A stretch of DNA of 64,000 bases from Gemmatimonadota bacterium (GCA_022560615.1 JADFSR010000007.1:1-64000); one strand, 5' to 3'. Counted from the stretch's first letter, positions 17,417 through 25,530 are shown. Notes: generated from the letters alone by a model not told the origin. Numbers and translations are program-made.

Positions 17417-18622
17417 ATGCCAACCCAAGGCCACCCTCGCGACGTCGTTGTTCTCTCCGGCAAGCGAACCGGGTTTGGCACTTTCGGCGGATCGCTCAAG
17501 GACTTCACGGCCACCGATCTCGGTGTGATCGCCAGTACCGCCGCGATCGAGGCGGCAGGCATCTCGGCGGACCAGGTCGATCACACTTTCTTCGGCAACG
17601 CTCTGCAGACCTCCGCCGACGCGATCTACCTGGCGCGTCACGTAGCGCTGCGCGCCGGCGTTGGGCAGGAGAAGGGTGCGCTTACCGTGAATCGCCTGTG
17701 TGGCTCTGGCTTCGAGGCGATCGTTCAGGGCGCCAAGGAGATCATCCTCGGCGAGGCTGACGTCTGCCTCACCGGCGGTACCGAGTCGATGAGCCAAGCC
17801 CCGCACGTGGTGCGCGGCGCCCGCTTCGGCAACCTCCGACTCGGGGCTGCCGGCAGGCAGTTCGAGGACCTTCTCTGGGAGTCCTTGCTCGACACGTATT
17901 GCGACCTGACCATGGCGCAGACCGCCGAGGAGTTGGCGGACCGCTACGAGGTGTCACGGGAGGAGGTCGACCGCGTCGCCGTGGGCTCTCAGCAGCGCGC
18001 CAAAGCCGCCTGGGACGCCGGCTACTTCGACGCGGAGATCACCCCAGTCACGATCAAGACTCGAAAGGGTGAGGTCACGTATGCGGCAGACGAGCACATG
18101 CGTCCCGAGACGGCGCTGGAGGCGCTCGGCGCGCTGCGCCCGTATTTCAAGGAGGACGGCTTGGTCACCGCTGGGAACGCGAGCGGCATTGGTGACGGCG
18201 CGGCGAGCGCTGTTCTCGCGAGCGCCGAGTGGGCGGAGGCGAACGGCGTGCAGCCCCTTGGCCGGATCGTGTCGTGGGGCTTCGTCGGTGTCGAGCCGCA
18301 AGTGATGGGCATCGGACCCGCGCCCGCGTCCCGTCTTGCGCTGGAGAAGGCCGGAATGTCGTTGGAGGACATGGACCTCGTCGAGGTGAACGAGGCGTTC
18401 GCCGCGCAGTACAAGTCGGTCGAGAAGGAGCTCGGCCTCGATCCGGAGAAGACGAACGTGAACGGCGGCGCGATCGCGATCACGCATCCACTGGCGGCTT
18501 CCGGTGCGCGGATCACGATCCACCTGCTCCACGAGCTACGTCGTCGCGGCGGCAAGTTCGGGCTTGGCTCGGCGTGCATCGGCGGAGGTCAGGGCGGCGC
18601 GGTCGTCGTCGAGGCTCTTTAA
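17417..18622 (+). CDS. Acetyl-CoA acetyltransferase (thiolase)
   Basis: 401 residues, full thiolase length. The nucleophile is C95 in N-R-L-C-G-S-G-F-E-A. Other landmarks are N-E-A-F-A-A-Q-Y, the His motif here G-G-A-I-A-I-T-H-P-L (commonly G-H-P) and the second Cys in S-A-C-I-G-G-G-Q-G. It condenses or cleaves acetoacetyl-CoA or longer 3-ketoacyl-CoAs in the cytosol. The 3-hydroxyacyl-CoA dehydrogenase lies two genes downstream on the same strand, so the cluster fits fatty-acid or ketone metabolism. The Thr before the catalytic His-Pro is a minor variation. Confidence 0.92.
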   Translation: MPTQGHPRDVVVLSGKRTGFGTFGGSLKDFTATDLGVIASTAAIEAAGISADQVDHTFFGNALQTSADAIYLARHVALRAGVGQEKGALTVNRLCGSGFEAIVQGAKEIILGEADVCLTGGTESMSQAPHVVRGARFGNLRLGAAGRQFEDLLWESLLDTYCDLTMAQTAEELADRYEVSREEVDRVAVGSQQRAKAAWDAGYFDAEITPVTIKTRKGEVTYAADEHMRPETALEALGALRPYFKEDGLVTAGNASGIGDGAASAVLASAEWAEANGVQPLGRIVSWGFVGVEPQVMGIGPAPASRLALEKAGMSLEDMDLVEVNEAFAAQYKSVEKELGLDPEKTNVNGGAIAITHPLAASGARITIHLLHELRRRGGKFGLGSACIGGGQGGAVVVEAL

Positions 18623-18637
18623 GGGTTCCGGGGGAGT

Positions 18638-19495
18638 ATGAGCGACCAGACCGGTAAGGGCCTCACCCGACGCGAGTTCGAGGCGGTCATCGGTCGCGCC
18701 GCCGAGCTGTCGTCGTCGGATGGGGGCAGCGGTGACGGAGAGCTTTCCGAGGCCGAGCTCTTCCGCATCGCCGGGGAGGTCGGCCTCAGCAGTATGCACG
18801 TCCGGCAGGCGCTGGACGAGGTGCGGTCGGACTCAGCCTTCGGCGGGCCCCTGGACCGATGGTTCGGGCCCCAGTTCATCCGAGCTGCTCGCGTGGTTCC
18901 CGGGAACCCGTCGGAGCTGTCCAAGCGCTTGGACGACTTCCTGGTGGGCACGCAGCTGCTGCAGGCGGTGCGCAGGGGAAGCGAAGTCCTGCTGTATCGT
19001 CCCGCCGTCGACTGGGTGTCACGGATCGCCCGCGCTGCGAGCTCTCAGTCGCGGAAGTACTACATCGCGTCCGCGAAGTCGGTGGAAGTACACCTGCAAC
19101 GGCTCGAGGAGGGCAGGTCGCGTGTCGAGATCGTGGTCGATCCTGGTACGCGTGGGAACAGCGTGGGAAGTGCGGTCGTGTTCGGCGGACTCGGCGGCGC
19201 GGCGTCTGGGACGCTTGGGGGATGGGCGCTCTCCACTCTCACGCCGGTCGCTTTGGCGGTAGCTGCCGGGGTTCTCCTGGGCGGTGGCGTCACGGGTGGC
19301 ATCGCGTACCTGACTGGCGCGTCGGCCAAGAAGAAGTTGCTGGAGGCAAAGACCGAACTCGAAGGCATACTCGACACTCTGGAACTCGGGCGTTCGCTCG
19401 AGCCGCCCCCGGCAGCCTGGCGGCGCTGGGTCAAGCGCCATTTCCACGGGGTAGCCCGCGACGTGATGAGGTCGGACGATGCAAACGATGCCTGA
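18638..19495 (+). CDS. Hypothetical protein with SHOCT-like N-terminus and two TM helices
   Basis: 285 residues. The N-terminus (T-R-R-E-F-E-A-V-I-G-R-A-A-E-L ... L-S-E-A-E-L-F-R-I-A-G-E-V-G-L) is a short helical module that I associate with Gemmatimonadota membrane proteins. The middle is soluble alpha/beta. Two hydrophobic helices lie at about 180-225 (Gly/Ala-rich), and the C-terminus is helical and basic. Function unknown. It sits 15 bp after the thiolase and just before the dehydrogenase, likely cotranscribed. A 48-residue ORF at 38907 shares the N-terminal module. Confidence 0.65.
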   Translation: MSDQTGKGLTRREFEAVIGRAAELSSSDGGSGDGELSEAELFRIAGEVGLSSMHVRQALDEVRSDSAFGGPLDRWFGPQFIRAARVVPGNPSELSKRLDDFLVGTQLLQAVRRGSEVLLYRPAVDWVSRIARAASSQSRKYYIASAKSVEVHLQRLEEGRSRVEIVVDPGTRGNSVGSAVVFGGLGGAASGTLGGWALSTLTPVALAVAAGVLLGGGVTGGIAYLTGASAKKKLLEAKTELEGILDTLELGRSLEPPPAAWRRWVKRHFHGVARDVMRSDDANDA

Positions 19496-19529
19496 ACGGG
19501 CGTCCCAACAAATCGACACGGAGATAGAA

Positions 19530-20408
19530 TTGGACATCAGCAAGGTCGGCGTAGTCGGCTGTGGCCTCATGGGCGGCGGCATCGCGGAGGTCGCCGCGAA
19601 GAGTGGCTTCGACGTAATCGTTCGAGAGGTGACAGACGAGCTGCTCGAGAAGGGAGAGGCGCGCATTCGCAAGTCGATGGAGCGGGCCGTCCAGAAAGAA
19701 AAGCTCACCGCCGAGGACCGCGACGCGGCGCTGGGGCGCCTCAGCTTCACGACGGAGGTACCTGACCTTCAGGGCTGCGACATCGTGATCGAGGCGATCG
19801 TCGAGGAGCTGGCGGCGAAGAACGCTCTGTTCGGCGAACTCGATAGCCTGTGCGGTGGAGGCACCATCTTCGCGTCGAACACGAGCTCGCTCACCATCAC
19901 CGATATGGCCGCGGCGACATCGCGCGCCGACCGCTTCGTGGGCATGCACTTCTTCAATCCGGTACCGGTCATGAAGCTCGTGGAGGTGGTCCGAACGATC
20001 GCGACCAGCGACGAGACGTTCGACCGTGCCTTCGCGTTTTCAAAGGCGCTCGGCAAGACGCCTGTCGCGGCGAAGGACAACTCGGGTTTCATCGTGAACC
20101 TGCTGCTCGTGCCGTACATGCTCGACGCGATCCGGCAGCTGGAGCGGGGCGTCGCCGGCGTAGAGGACATTGATACGGCGATGGCGCTCGGGTGTGGATA
20201 CCCCATGGGCCCGTTCGTCCTCTGTGACTTCGTGGGCCTCGACACACTGAACATGATCGGCGAGATCATGTACGAGGAGTACCGTGAGGCGCGGTATGCT
20301 CCCCCTCCACTTCTCAAGCGGATTGTAGCGATGGGGCGATTCGGTCGTAAGACTGGAATGGGCTTCTATGACTGGTCGGGAGACAAGCCCGTTCCTCTTC
20401 CGTTGTAG
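19530..20408 (+). CDS. 3-hydroxyacyl-CoA (3-hydroxybutyryl-CoA) dehydrogenase
   Basis: 292 residues from TTG 19530, preferred because GGAG lies 6 nt upstream and the protein then begins (M)DISKVGVVGCGLMGGG, a normal family N-terminus. ATG 19479 would overlap the preceding gene and add an unrelated 17 residues. It has an N-terminal Rossmann NAD site G-x-G-x-M-G-x-G, the catalytic region M-H-F-F-N-P-V-P-V-M-K-L-V-E and a C-terminal all-helical domain (D-N-S-G-F-I-V-N, G-Y-P-M-G-P-F). It interconverts 3-hydroxyacyl-CoA and 3-ketoacyl-CoA. With the thiolase it forms a short-chain acyl-CoA module. Confidence 0.9.
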   Translation: MDISKVGVVGCGLMGGGIAEVAAKSGFDVIVREVTDELLEKGEARIRKSMERAVQKEKLTAEDRDAALGRLSFTTEVPDLQGCDIVIEAIVEELAAKNALFGELDSLCGGGTIFASNTSSLTITDMAAATSRADRFVGMHFFNPVPVMKLVEVVRTIATSDETFDRAFAFSKALGKTPVAAKDNSGFIVNLLLVPYMLDAIRQLERGVAGVEDIDTAMALGCGYPMGPFVLCDFVGLDTLNMIGEIMYEEYREARYAPPPLLKRIVAMGRFGRKTGMGFYDWSGDKPVPLPL

Positions 20409-20470
20409 CGAGGCTCGTACGCTGGGCGAATTCGCACCCTGGGCGAGAATAGCTGGCGCGATGAGGAGGT

Positions 20471-20498
20471 TCGGTAGCACTATATCGGTAGCACTATA
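20471..20498 (+). repeat. Perfect 14-bp tandem duplication upstream of AraC-type gene
   Basis: TCGGTAGCACTATA occurs twice head to tail (20471-20484, 20485-20498), 57 bp before the preferred start of the AraC-type regulator. Each unit ends in an AT-rich ACTATA that could serve as part of a -10 region. Paired direct repeats are a usual layout for AraC-family sites, so autoregulation is possible but not shown. Confidence 0.75.
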
Positions 20499-20554
20499 GA
20501 AGACGGGCCCGACTCATGGGCACCGGCATCAGAACGTCGGAGGGGGGACTGCCG

Positions 20555-21343
20555 ATGATCGTCGCATTACTCTCAGATCCGTATCTCAGGACGGTTGTGG
20601 GGCATGCCGCACGTCCGGACGAGGATGTGGTGTTCGATCCGGTCCTTGCGACGTCTGCGCTCGAACGGGGCTTCCCACGCCTCTTGATCCGCTCGGGCGC
20701 GAGGACGCAGCCGTTCAGCGGCATTCGTCCGGATCTCCCGGTTCTCTTGCTAGACCGAGCCTTGATGAGGAGCTGGGAGGTGGACCGCCTGGGCCGGGAC
20801 GTGCCGGCTCCACGCCTCGAGTACCTCACCGCGCGTCTGCGCGACGTCATCGGCAGGCAAGAGTACGGCGTGTCCTGGGTGGACAGAACGCTGGCCGACC
20901 TGAGCAAAGCGGCGGGGACCCCCCTGCCGGGTCCGCTCCGTGCATTTGCACGCCGCGTTCTAGAGTTCCCGACGCATTATCACGACCTGCACGCGATGGC
21001 TCGGGCATGCCACCTGAGCAGGGGGGCGTTGAAGGCGAGATTCCGCAGGCGTGGCTTGGAGTCGCCGTACACGTACCTGCGATGGTTCAGAATGATGGCC
21101 GTAGCGTACCTGTTGTCCGATCGCGAGGTCACCGTCGCGCAGGCGGCGTACAGGCTCGGCTTCACATCGGATGGCAACCTGTGCCGCGCGATGGTCTCAC
21201 TGACCGGACTCACGCCGACCGAGGTGCGGACCGTCCGGGGGTGGAACCGTCTGCTTATCGCGTTCGTGTGGACCTACCTGACCCCCTCGTCGCTCCACGC
21301 GTGGGCGGGGTTGGGCGAGCTCTTCGAGCAGCGCGCCGCGTAG
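20555..21343 (+). CDS. AraC-family transcriptional regulator
   Basis: 262 residues from ATG 20555, which has a purine-rich GGAGGGGGG upstream; ATG 20516 would add 13 residues without a ribosome site. The C-terminal half has the AraC double helix-turn-helix: L-H-A-M-A-R-A-C-H-L-S-R-G-A-L-K-A-R-F, then V-A-Q-A-A-Y-R-L-G-F-T-S-D-G-N-L-C-R-A. The N-terminal ~130 residues match no known ligand domain that I recognise. A tandem 14-bp repeat lies in the promoter region. Target genes unknown. Confidence 0.8.
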   Translation: MIVALLSDPYLRTVVGHAARPDEDVVFDPVLATSALERGFPRLLIRSGARTQPFSGIRPDLPVLLLDRALMRSWEVDRLGRDVPAPRLEYLTARLRDVIGRQEYGVSWVDRTLADLSKAAGTPLPGPLRAFARRVLEFPTHYHDLHAMARACHLSRGALKARFRRRGLESPYTYLRWFRMMAVAYLLSDREVTVAQAAYRLGFTSDGNLCRAMVSLTGLTPTEVRTVRGWNRLLIAFVWTYLTPSSLHAWAGLGELFEQRAA

Positions 21344-21373
21344 GAGTGCCATGCGGCCCGGCTCAGGCTGTGG

Positions 21374-21568
21374 CTAGCGCCTATTTCGACGCTGACGCCT
21401 GCGCTCGCGACGAATCGCCGCTTCACGCTTCCGCTTACGCTGGGCGCTCGGTTTCTCATAGTACCGACGCTTGCGCAGTTCGGAGTAAAGACCAGAACGC
21501 TGCACCTTGCGCTTGAAGCGCCGCAGTGCGCGGTCGAGGCTCTCGTTATCCTGGACGACTACTTCCAA
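21374..21568 (-). CDS. rpsU: 30S ribosomal protein S21
   Basis: 64 residues. The family signature is clear: [20 protein letters not shown], then [14 protein letters not shown] and a strongly basic tail. The start is decided by the ribosome site AAGGAG (minus strand, ending at 21579): it is 1 nt from GTG 21577 but an ideal distance from TTG 21568, which gives (M)EVVVQDNES as in homologues. S21 is a late-assembling small-subunit protein. Confidence 0.92.
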   Translation of the reverse strand: MEVVVQDNESLDRALRRFKRKVQRSGLYSELRKRRYYEKPSAQRKRKREAAIRRERRRQRRNRR

Positions 21569-21678
21569 GACGATCACGCTCCTTAGGCATTGGATCTGAA
21601 CAATAAAGCCCAGAAAACTAAATGTGGGGCTCGGGTCGCACAACGGGCTTCACCCCCCCACGCCTCTACCGTGGGCCG

Positions 21679-22362
21679 CTACGGGAGTCGTCCCTCCCGA
21701 TGGAGCGTGTGTGTGTATAGGCGGTACGCTTCGGGGTGCGCCAGAAAGTCCTGGGCCCAGGTCTCGAAGTCGGGAAGCGGCAGCAACCTTTCGATATGGT
21801 CGACGACCATCATCGCGAACTGAACCCGGTCCTTGCTGCGGAAGTCGATGCTCTCGCCATCGAGGATTTGGTCGACCGCATGCTCGAAGTCCGCCAGCTC
21901 GACCAGGCAGATGAAGTGCGAGACCTGGTCCAGGCGGTAGGAAGTGTAGAGCGACCTGAGTTCCTCGAGCTCTTCACGCTTCGGAAGAGACACGTCGGCG
22001 GTCGCCCAATCACCGGCGATTTCGTGGGCGTTCTCCCTGAGAAGTCTCCGGAACCGCCCCCTGAGCCGAGGGTTGCCGTTCCCGTTTCGTCGGCTCGTGT
22101 GCAGGGCGGAATCCAGCAATCCGGTCAGGAGAGGGCGGCCCAGCCCGCGAGCCTTGTCGTGGATCTCGGCTTCCGAGTCTTCGATGAAGATGTCGGCGGT
22201 CCGAACCTCGTCCTCTTCGGCTTCTCCATGTCCTGGTCGGAACGAGAAGTAGCCGTGCCACAGCCCCTCTTCTTCCACGAACGTGACGAGGAAACACGCC
22301 CACGGTTGGCCATCGTTCTCGATGAACGCGACCGAGCGTCTACGTTCGTTGAGCATCGTCAT
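21679..22362 (-). CDS. Hypothetical protein with C-terminal LPxFxxW-AHPExY motif
   Basis: 227 residues. The N-terminal half is beta-rich (V-A-F-I-E-N-D-G-Q-P-W-A-C-F-L-V-T-F) and the C-terminal half helical, ending in L-P-L-P-D-F-E-T-W-A-Q-D-F-L-A-H-P-E-A-Y-R-L-Y. The same C-terminal pattern occurs in the 110-residue protein at 24522, so the two share a domain. No catalytic motif or signal peptide is seen. I do not recognise the family. Confidence 0.6.
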   Translation of the reverse strand: MTMLNERRRSVAFIENDGQPWACFLVTFVEEEGLWHGYFSFRPGHGEAEEDEVRTADIFIEDSEAEIHDKARGLGRPLLTGLLDSALHTSRRNGNGNPRLRGRFRRLLRENAHEIAGDWATADVSLPKREELEELRSLYTSYRLDQVSHFICLVELADFEHAVDQILDGESIDFRSKDRVQFAMMVVDHIERLLPLPDFETWAQDFLAHPEAYRLYTHTLHREGRLP

Positions 22363-22580
22363 GAAGGATGGGCGGGTCCGTTGCGGTTCGGCTGGGGTCG
22401 TCCCAAGATGATCGGGGTGCCTGGACTGAGCAAGGCGCGATCCACGACCTGACCATCACCGGCCAGACGTTTTCCTTGCGGTGGCCGTAAACAGGTCGTT
22501 AACGTTGGTACGGATCGTGAGTGCCAGATCCTACGAAAGCGTTGTGTGTGTTGGGGTGTTGCCCCGACCCGACTCAGTCG

Positions 22581-22607
22581 AACCCGGCCCCCGGCCGGGT
22601 TTCTTTT
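22581..22607 (+). terminator. Intrinsic terminator in a gene-free leader
   Basis: AACCCGGCC (22581-22589), loop CCC, GGCCGGGTT (22593-22601), then TCTTTT. It is a perfect 9-bp stem with a T-rich tail on the + strand only. Upstream (22363-22580) there is no convincing ORF, and the next gene starts at 22661. A hairpin GGGG-TGTTG-CCCC lies about 20 bp before it. This is either an attenuator for the downstream gene or the end of a small RNA transcribed from about 22450. Confidence 0.7.
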
Positions 22608-22660
22608 CCACAAAAAGGCGCGTCCGTGCCCCGTGGGGTCGGCGCGAACGAGACCAGGCA

Positions 22661-23548
22661 ATGGATCCGAGCACGCAGACCTACGCCCGCCCCGAGGCGA
22701 TGGGGGATGTTCCCGGGATCTGTGAGCTTCCGCTCACTCGCGCGATTGTGCAATACAGGGACGTTCATGAGATGGACGCTCCCGGGGGTCGCATCGAGGA
22801 CATCGGGCTCGCGCTCGTGGTCGAGGGCCGCTACGCTGCTTCCGCCGAAGTCATAGACCTCGGGAGCGGTCGCGTGAAAGTCCTCGATCTCAGTACCGAG
22901 CTCGTGGTGCTGGACTGGGTCTACGAGCCGACCCTGGACCACGTCGCGAGCCTGATTACCGCGACCGCGGCTACCCGCGACGAAAGCCCACTCCGTCAGT
23001 ACTCGTTCAAGCTCGGGCTTCGGATTCTGGAGCGCGTGGGTTTCGGTCCGCTCACACGCCCGACCTTCCTGCGGATCGGCTACCGGGATATTTGCCGCGA
23101 CCTGGACCTGCACGAGGGCACGTCGATCCGGTTTGTGCTCGGACCAGGGCGACTCACCCGAGTACACCTCGACTACGATGCTTGTGCACTCGTGTTCAAG
23201 ACGGCGTTCAGCGAGCCCGACGGTCCGCTCGAGCATGCGCTCTCGGAAGCGTTTCCGAGCGCCGAGGTATGTCGCTTCGAGCCAGTCTGGGACGCTGACT
23301 CGATCGAGTACCGCGTGCGGCTTCCTCTGCCGACCACCTTCCGAGAGGCCCGCACGAGTCTCGCGGCGATGCGCCGAGGACTCGTCTCGATGATGGCTCG
23401 CTTCGAGCCGGACCGCTTCAGGTCGGTCGAGCACATGCTGGACACCTTTGGTGAACGTGAGACGCTCGATAGTCTCCGTGTTCAGGAGTCGATGGTCGAG
23501 GCGGTGACGTTGGCACGGTCGGCGACGGGCTCGCTCGTGGTGCACTAG
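22661..23548 (+). CDS. Hypothetical protein, no recognised domain
   Basis: 295 residues from ATG 22661, the first start after the terminator. The protein is soluble and mixed alpha/beta, with segments G-R-I-E-D-I-G-L-A-L-V-V-E-G-R-Y-A and V-H-L-D-Y-D-A-C-A-L-V-F-K-T-A-F. The C-terminal ~70 residues are helical (M-R-R-G-L-V-S-M-M-A-R-F-E). No signal peptide, TM helix or catalytic motif is seen. It has coding character like its neighbours. The terminator 54 bp upstream suggests conditional expression. Confidence 0.6.
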   Translation: MDPSTQTYARPEAMGDVPGICELPLTRAIVQYRDVHEMDAPGGRIEDIGLALVVEGRYAASAEVIDLGSGRVKVLDLSTELVVLDWVYEPTLDHVASLITATAATRDESPLRQYSFKLGLRILERVGFGPLTRPTFLRIGYRDICRDLDLHEGTSIRFVLGPGRLTRVHLDYDACALVFKTAFSEPDGPLEHALSEAFPSAEVCRFEPVWDADSIEYRVRLPLPTTFREARTSLAAMRRGLVSMMARFEPDRFRSVEHMLDTFGERETLDSLRVQESMVEAVTLARSATGSLVVH

Positions 23549-24194
23549 CTTACTAGCAGCCCGTGGTCGCCGGGGGCAACGGCGGCCGAGGCCCCGTGGC
23601 GACGGTGGACGTGCGCACGGCCCGTTACGCGAGTTCACGGCACTTGAAGTCGTTACGCGGGGGTCCGGCGCGGCGAGGGTGTGTCGCATTCCAGAATGGG
23701 GACTCGGGGCGGGCCTACCGAACCGCGATGATCGTCAGTGCGACCGATCCTGCGGCACCACCGGAGCGCTTCATCGGCTCTGAGAAAGCACCCCTAATAG
23801 CGTTTCTCTGCTCTACCCTCCCGTGGCACTTTATTTGTAAAAAGTTCTTGACGGTCGACTGTGTGTGAGCGAGAAGTTCGGATCTCCAAACTCTGTGAGC
23901 CACTTGCACTTCCGCGACACGCACGCTGTGGAGTATAAGATGCGATGAAGTTTGGGAACAGTTGGTTTAGGGAAAATAGGGAAATCGTAAGTCGTTACAG
24001 GACAACACTTTACCGATCACACATTTTCTTGTGGCCCGGCCAACAAAGGGGTTGCGTACACCTGACGAGTGACTTACTGTGGTGAACAACATCGATGATG
24101 GCGCCGCCGCTCAGCCGAACCATCGTCGACATCCTCCCGCGATGAGCGGGACTCGGAAAACCGTGTTTTTTCATCCTGCAGTCGAGGGCGAGGT
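23549..24194. other. Long intergenic region, partly AT-rich
   Basis: No convincing gene. The first ~200 bp are GC-rich with only a doubtful ORF (23563-23868). From about 23790 to 24080 the sequence is AT-richer than the surroundings, with short TTGAC and TATAAG-like words but no pair at good spacing. A terminator-like hairpin follows at 24136-24171. The layout (AT-rich stretch, about 100 nt, terminator) could be a small RNA or a leader, but I see no known RNA. Confidence 0.5.
24136..24171 (+). terminator. Tandem hairpins plus T-run
   Basis: CCCGC-GATGA-GCGGG (24136-24150), then a short imperfect hairpin around CGG-AAAA-CCG (24151-24166) and six T (24166-24171). It lies just before the RHH-like gene on the + strand. 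Confidence 0.55.
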
Positions 24195-24218
24195 GTGTCT
24201 ATGTGGGAGATGTGTTCC

Positions 24219-24410
24219 GTGCAACTCACAGTGCGCTTGCCGCGCGACATCGCCGCTCAGGCTGAAGAGGTCCAGAAGACGGATCCCGAGTTTCTGAGCC
24301 GCGTGGTCTTGTACGGTCTGACCCGGCGCTTCATTTACCGGCACCTACGCGAGCAGAGCAAGACCGAGCCGCCCCAAGAGGTCCAAGAGGCGCCCCAGGC
24401 CGTTTCCTAG
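24219..24410 (+). CDS. Small ribbon-helix-helix-like protein
   Basis: 63 residues from GTG 24219, which has GGGAG 9 nt upstream and gives (M)QLTVRLPRDIAAQAEEVQ, the usual N-terminal strand and helix of ribbon-helix-helix proteins. ATG 24201 and GTG 24195 are alternative longer starts. A second helix follows (L-S-R-V-V-L-Y-G-L-T-R-R-F-I-Y-R-H-L), then a Pro/Gln/Glu-rich tail. RHH proteins are small DNA-binding repressors or antitoxins; no toxin gene is next to it. Confidence 0.6.
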   Translation: MQLTVRLPRDIAAQAEEVQKTDPEFLSRVVLYGLTRRFIYRHLREQSKTEPPQEVQEAPQAVS

Positions 24411-24520
24411 AGCTTGCGCTTCAAAGCCTTCCGGTCCATACCTTTGGCGCGATCGAACCCGACGTAACCGATCGCGCCCGGCGTAGCCGGGGGCTTCTTC
24501 ACGTCCAGCGGGAGCGTCAC
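24407..24520 (-). pseudogene. Remnant of a phosphate-binding (PstS/PBP-like) protein C-terminus
   Basis: A 37-codon frame on the minus strand reads V-T-L-P-L-D-V-K-K-P-P-A-T-P-G-A-I-G-Y-V-G-F-D and ends K-A-L-K-R-K-L-stop. T-P-G-A-I-G-Y-V is the characteristic C-terminal motif of PstS-type periplasmic phosphate-binding proteins. The frame is closed upstream by a TGA, and the rest of the protein (normally ~300 residues) is missing. It overlaps the RHH gene stop and nearly touches the start of the following + gene, so it appears to be an eroded gene end. Confidence 0.5.
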
Positions 24521-24521
24521 C

Positions 24522-24854
24522 GTGGACGCGGGTCAACAGGGCTCCGAAGAGCCGCCAGAGGTCCTGCGCGCCAAGTATGTCGACTACTGCTCGGCGCAGG
24601 TCGCGGATCTCCTCCTCTATCTGAGCCCGGACGAGATCTACCTGCTCGCCCAACGGGCCTACAGCGAAGACGGCGGAGACGAGGAACTGACGTACGTCGA
24701 GATGGTTCGCATCGCTACCGACTGGCTGTCCCGCAAGATCTCGCTACCGCCCTTCCAGATGTGGCTAGACGATTACCGGGCTCACCCCGAGAGGTATGAA
24801 GAGTACTTCCTGGGCCTCTGGGAGTCCGAGGCCGAGGTGCCTGTAGACAGCTAA
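24522..24854 (+). CDS. Small acidic hypothetical protein sharing LPxFxxW-AHPExY motif
   Basis: 110 residues from GTG 24522. It is acidic and helical, ending with S-L-P-P-F-Q-M-W-L-D-D-Y-R-A-H-P-E-R-Y-E-E-Y. This matches the C-terminus of the protein at 21679-22362, pointing to a shared small domain of unknown function. No signal peptide or catalytic residues. SSB follows convergently 10 bp downstream. Confidence 0.6.
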   Translation: MDAGQQGSEEPPEVLRAKYVDYCSAQVADLLLYLSPDEIYLLAQRAYSEDGGDEELTYVEMVRIATDWLSRKISLPPFQMWLDDYRAHPERYEEYFLGLWESEAEVPVDS

Positions 24855-24864
24855 ATAGCCGAGC

Positions 24865-25335
24865 CTAGAAGGGCAGGTCGTCGTCCGGCTCGGTGGCACT
24901 GGCCTGACTGCCTTCGCCACCTCCACCCCCACGTTCACTACCGCCGCCACTGAACTCGCCGCCGGCCCCGCTCCCGCGATCGAAGCTTGCGCCGCCGCCG
25001 CCGGTCGTCGAGCCGAGCATCACCATCTCGTTGACAACGATGTCGGTCCAGTACTTGGTCCCGCCCTCGCCCTCGGTCTGGGAGTACTCGATGCGGCCTT
25101 CCACGTAGAGCCGGTCACCCTTCTTCACCCATTGCTCGACGATGTCGACCAGGCGCCCGAAGAAAGTCAGCCGGTGCCACTCGGTCTTCTCCTGCTGCTG
25201 GCCGGAGCGGTCGGACCAGGACCGGTTCGTCGCCACGGAAAGCTTGGCCACGCGCGCGCCTGATGAAGTCGCCCGGATCTCCGGGTCGTTACCGACGTTT
25301 CCGATCAGCATCACCTTGTTCAGGGACCGGCTCAT
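24865..25335 (-). CDS. ssb: Single-stranded DNA-binding protein
   Basis: 156 residues from ATG 25335. The OB fold spans about 4-110 (S-L-N-K-V-M-L-I-G-N-V-G-N-D-P-E-I, E-K-T-E-W-H-R-L-T-F-F-G-R-L, L-Y-V-E-G-R-I-E-Y). A Gly/Ser-rich linker and the conserved acidic tip D-D-D-L-P-F follow; the tip binds RecQ, RecO, PriA and other partners. It coats ssDNA in replication and repair. It is monocistronic here, without rpsF or rpsR. Confidence 0.95.
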   Translation of the reverse strand: MSRSLNKVMLIGNVGNDPEIRATSSGARVAKLSVATNRSWSDRSGQQQEKTEWHRLTFFGRLVDIVEQWVKKGDRLYVEGRIEYSQTEGEGGTKYWTDIVVNEMVMLGSTTGGGGASFDRGSGAGGEFSGGGSERGGGGGEGSQASATEPDDDLPF

Positions 25336-25530
25336 GTACGCTCCTACTTCGGGCCTCTCGCCCGATTCGGACAGGGAAAATGGCGGGCGCGGGTGCGGAC
25401 GTGTGCGCACCGAATCGCGCGGCTCAGCGCGCAAAGGTAAGGGCTGGGAGGGCATTTTTCCATCGCTGGTCGAGCCGTTATCTTGCTCGGTTCCGACAGC
25501 TGCACACGCTCTGGGAAGGACCGCCCGAAC

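Noticed and set aside
22470-22601. tRNA- or SRP-RNA-like gene before the terminator (GTCGAACCC recalls a T-loop)
   Set aside because: No cloverleaf, no anticodon stem and no SRP GGAAG/AGCAG motifs could be found on either strand.
22604-22612. TTTTCCACA, one mismatch from a DnaA box, considered as part of an origin near recF-gyrB
   Set aside because: A single site with no cluster and no dnaA gene. It also overlaps the tail of the intrinsic terminator.
23563-23868. 101-codon + frame after the hypothetical gene
   Set aside because: No ribosome site, no domain, a composition change in the middle and an end in an AT-rich region; treated as non-coding.
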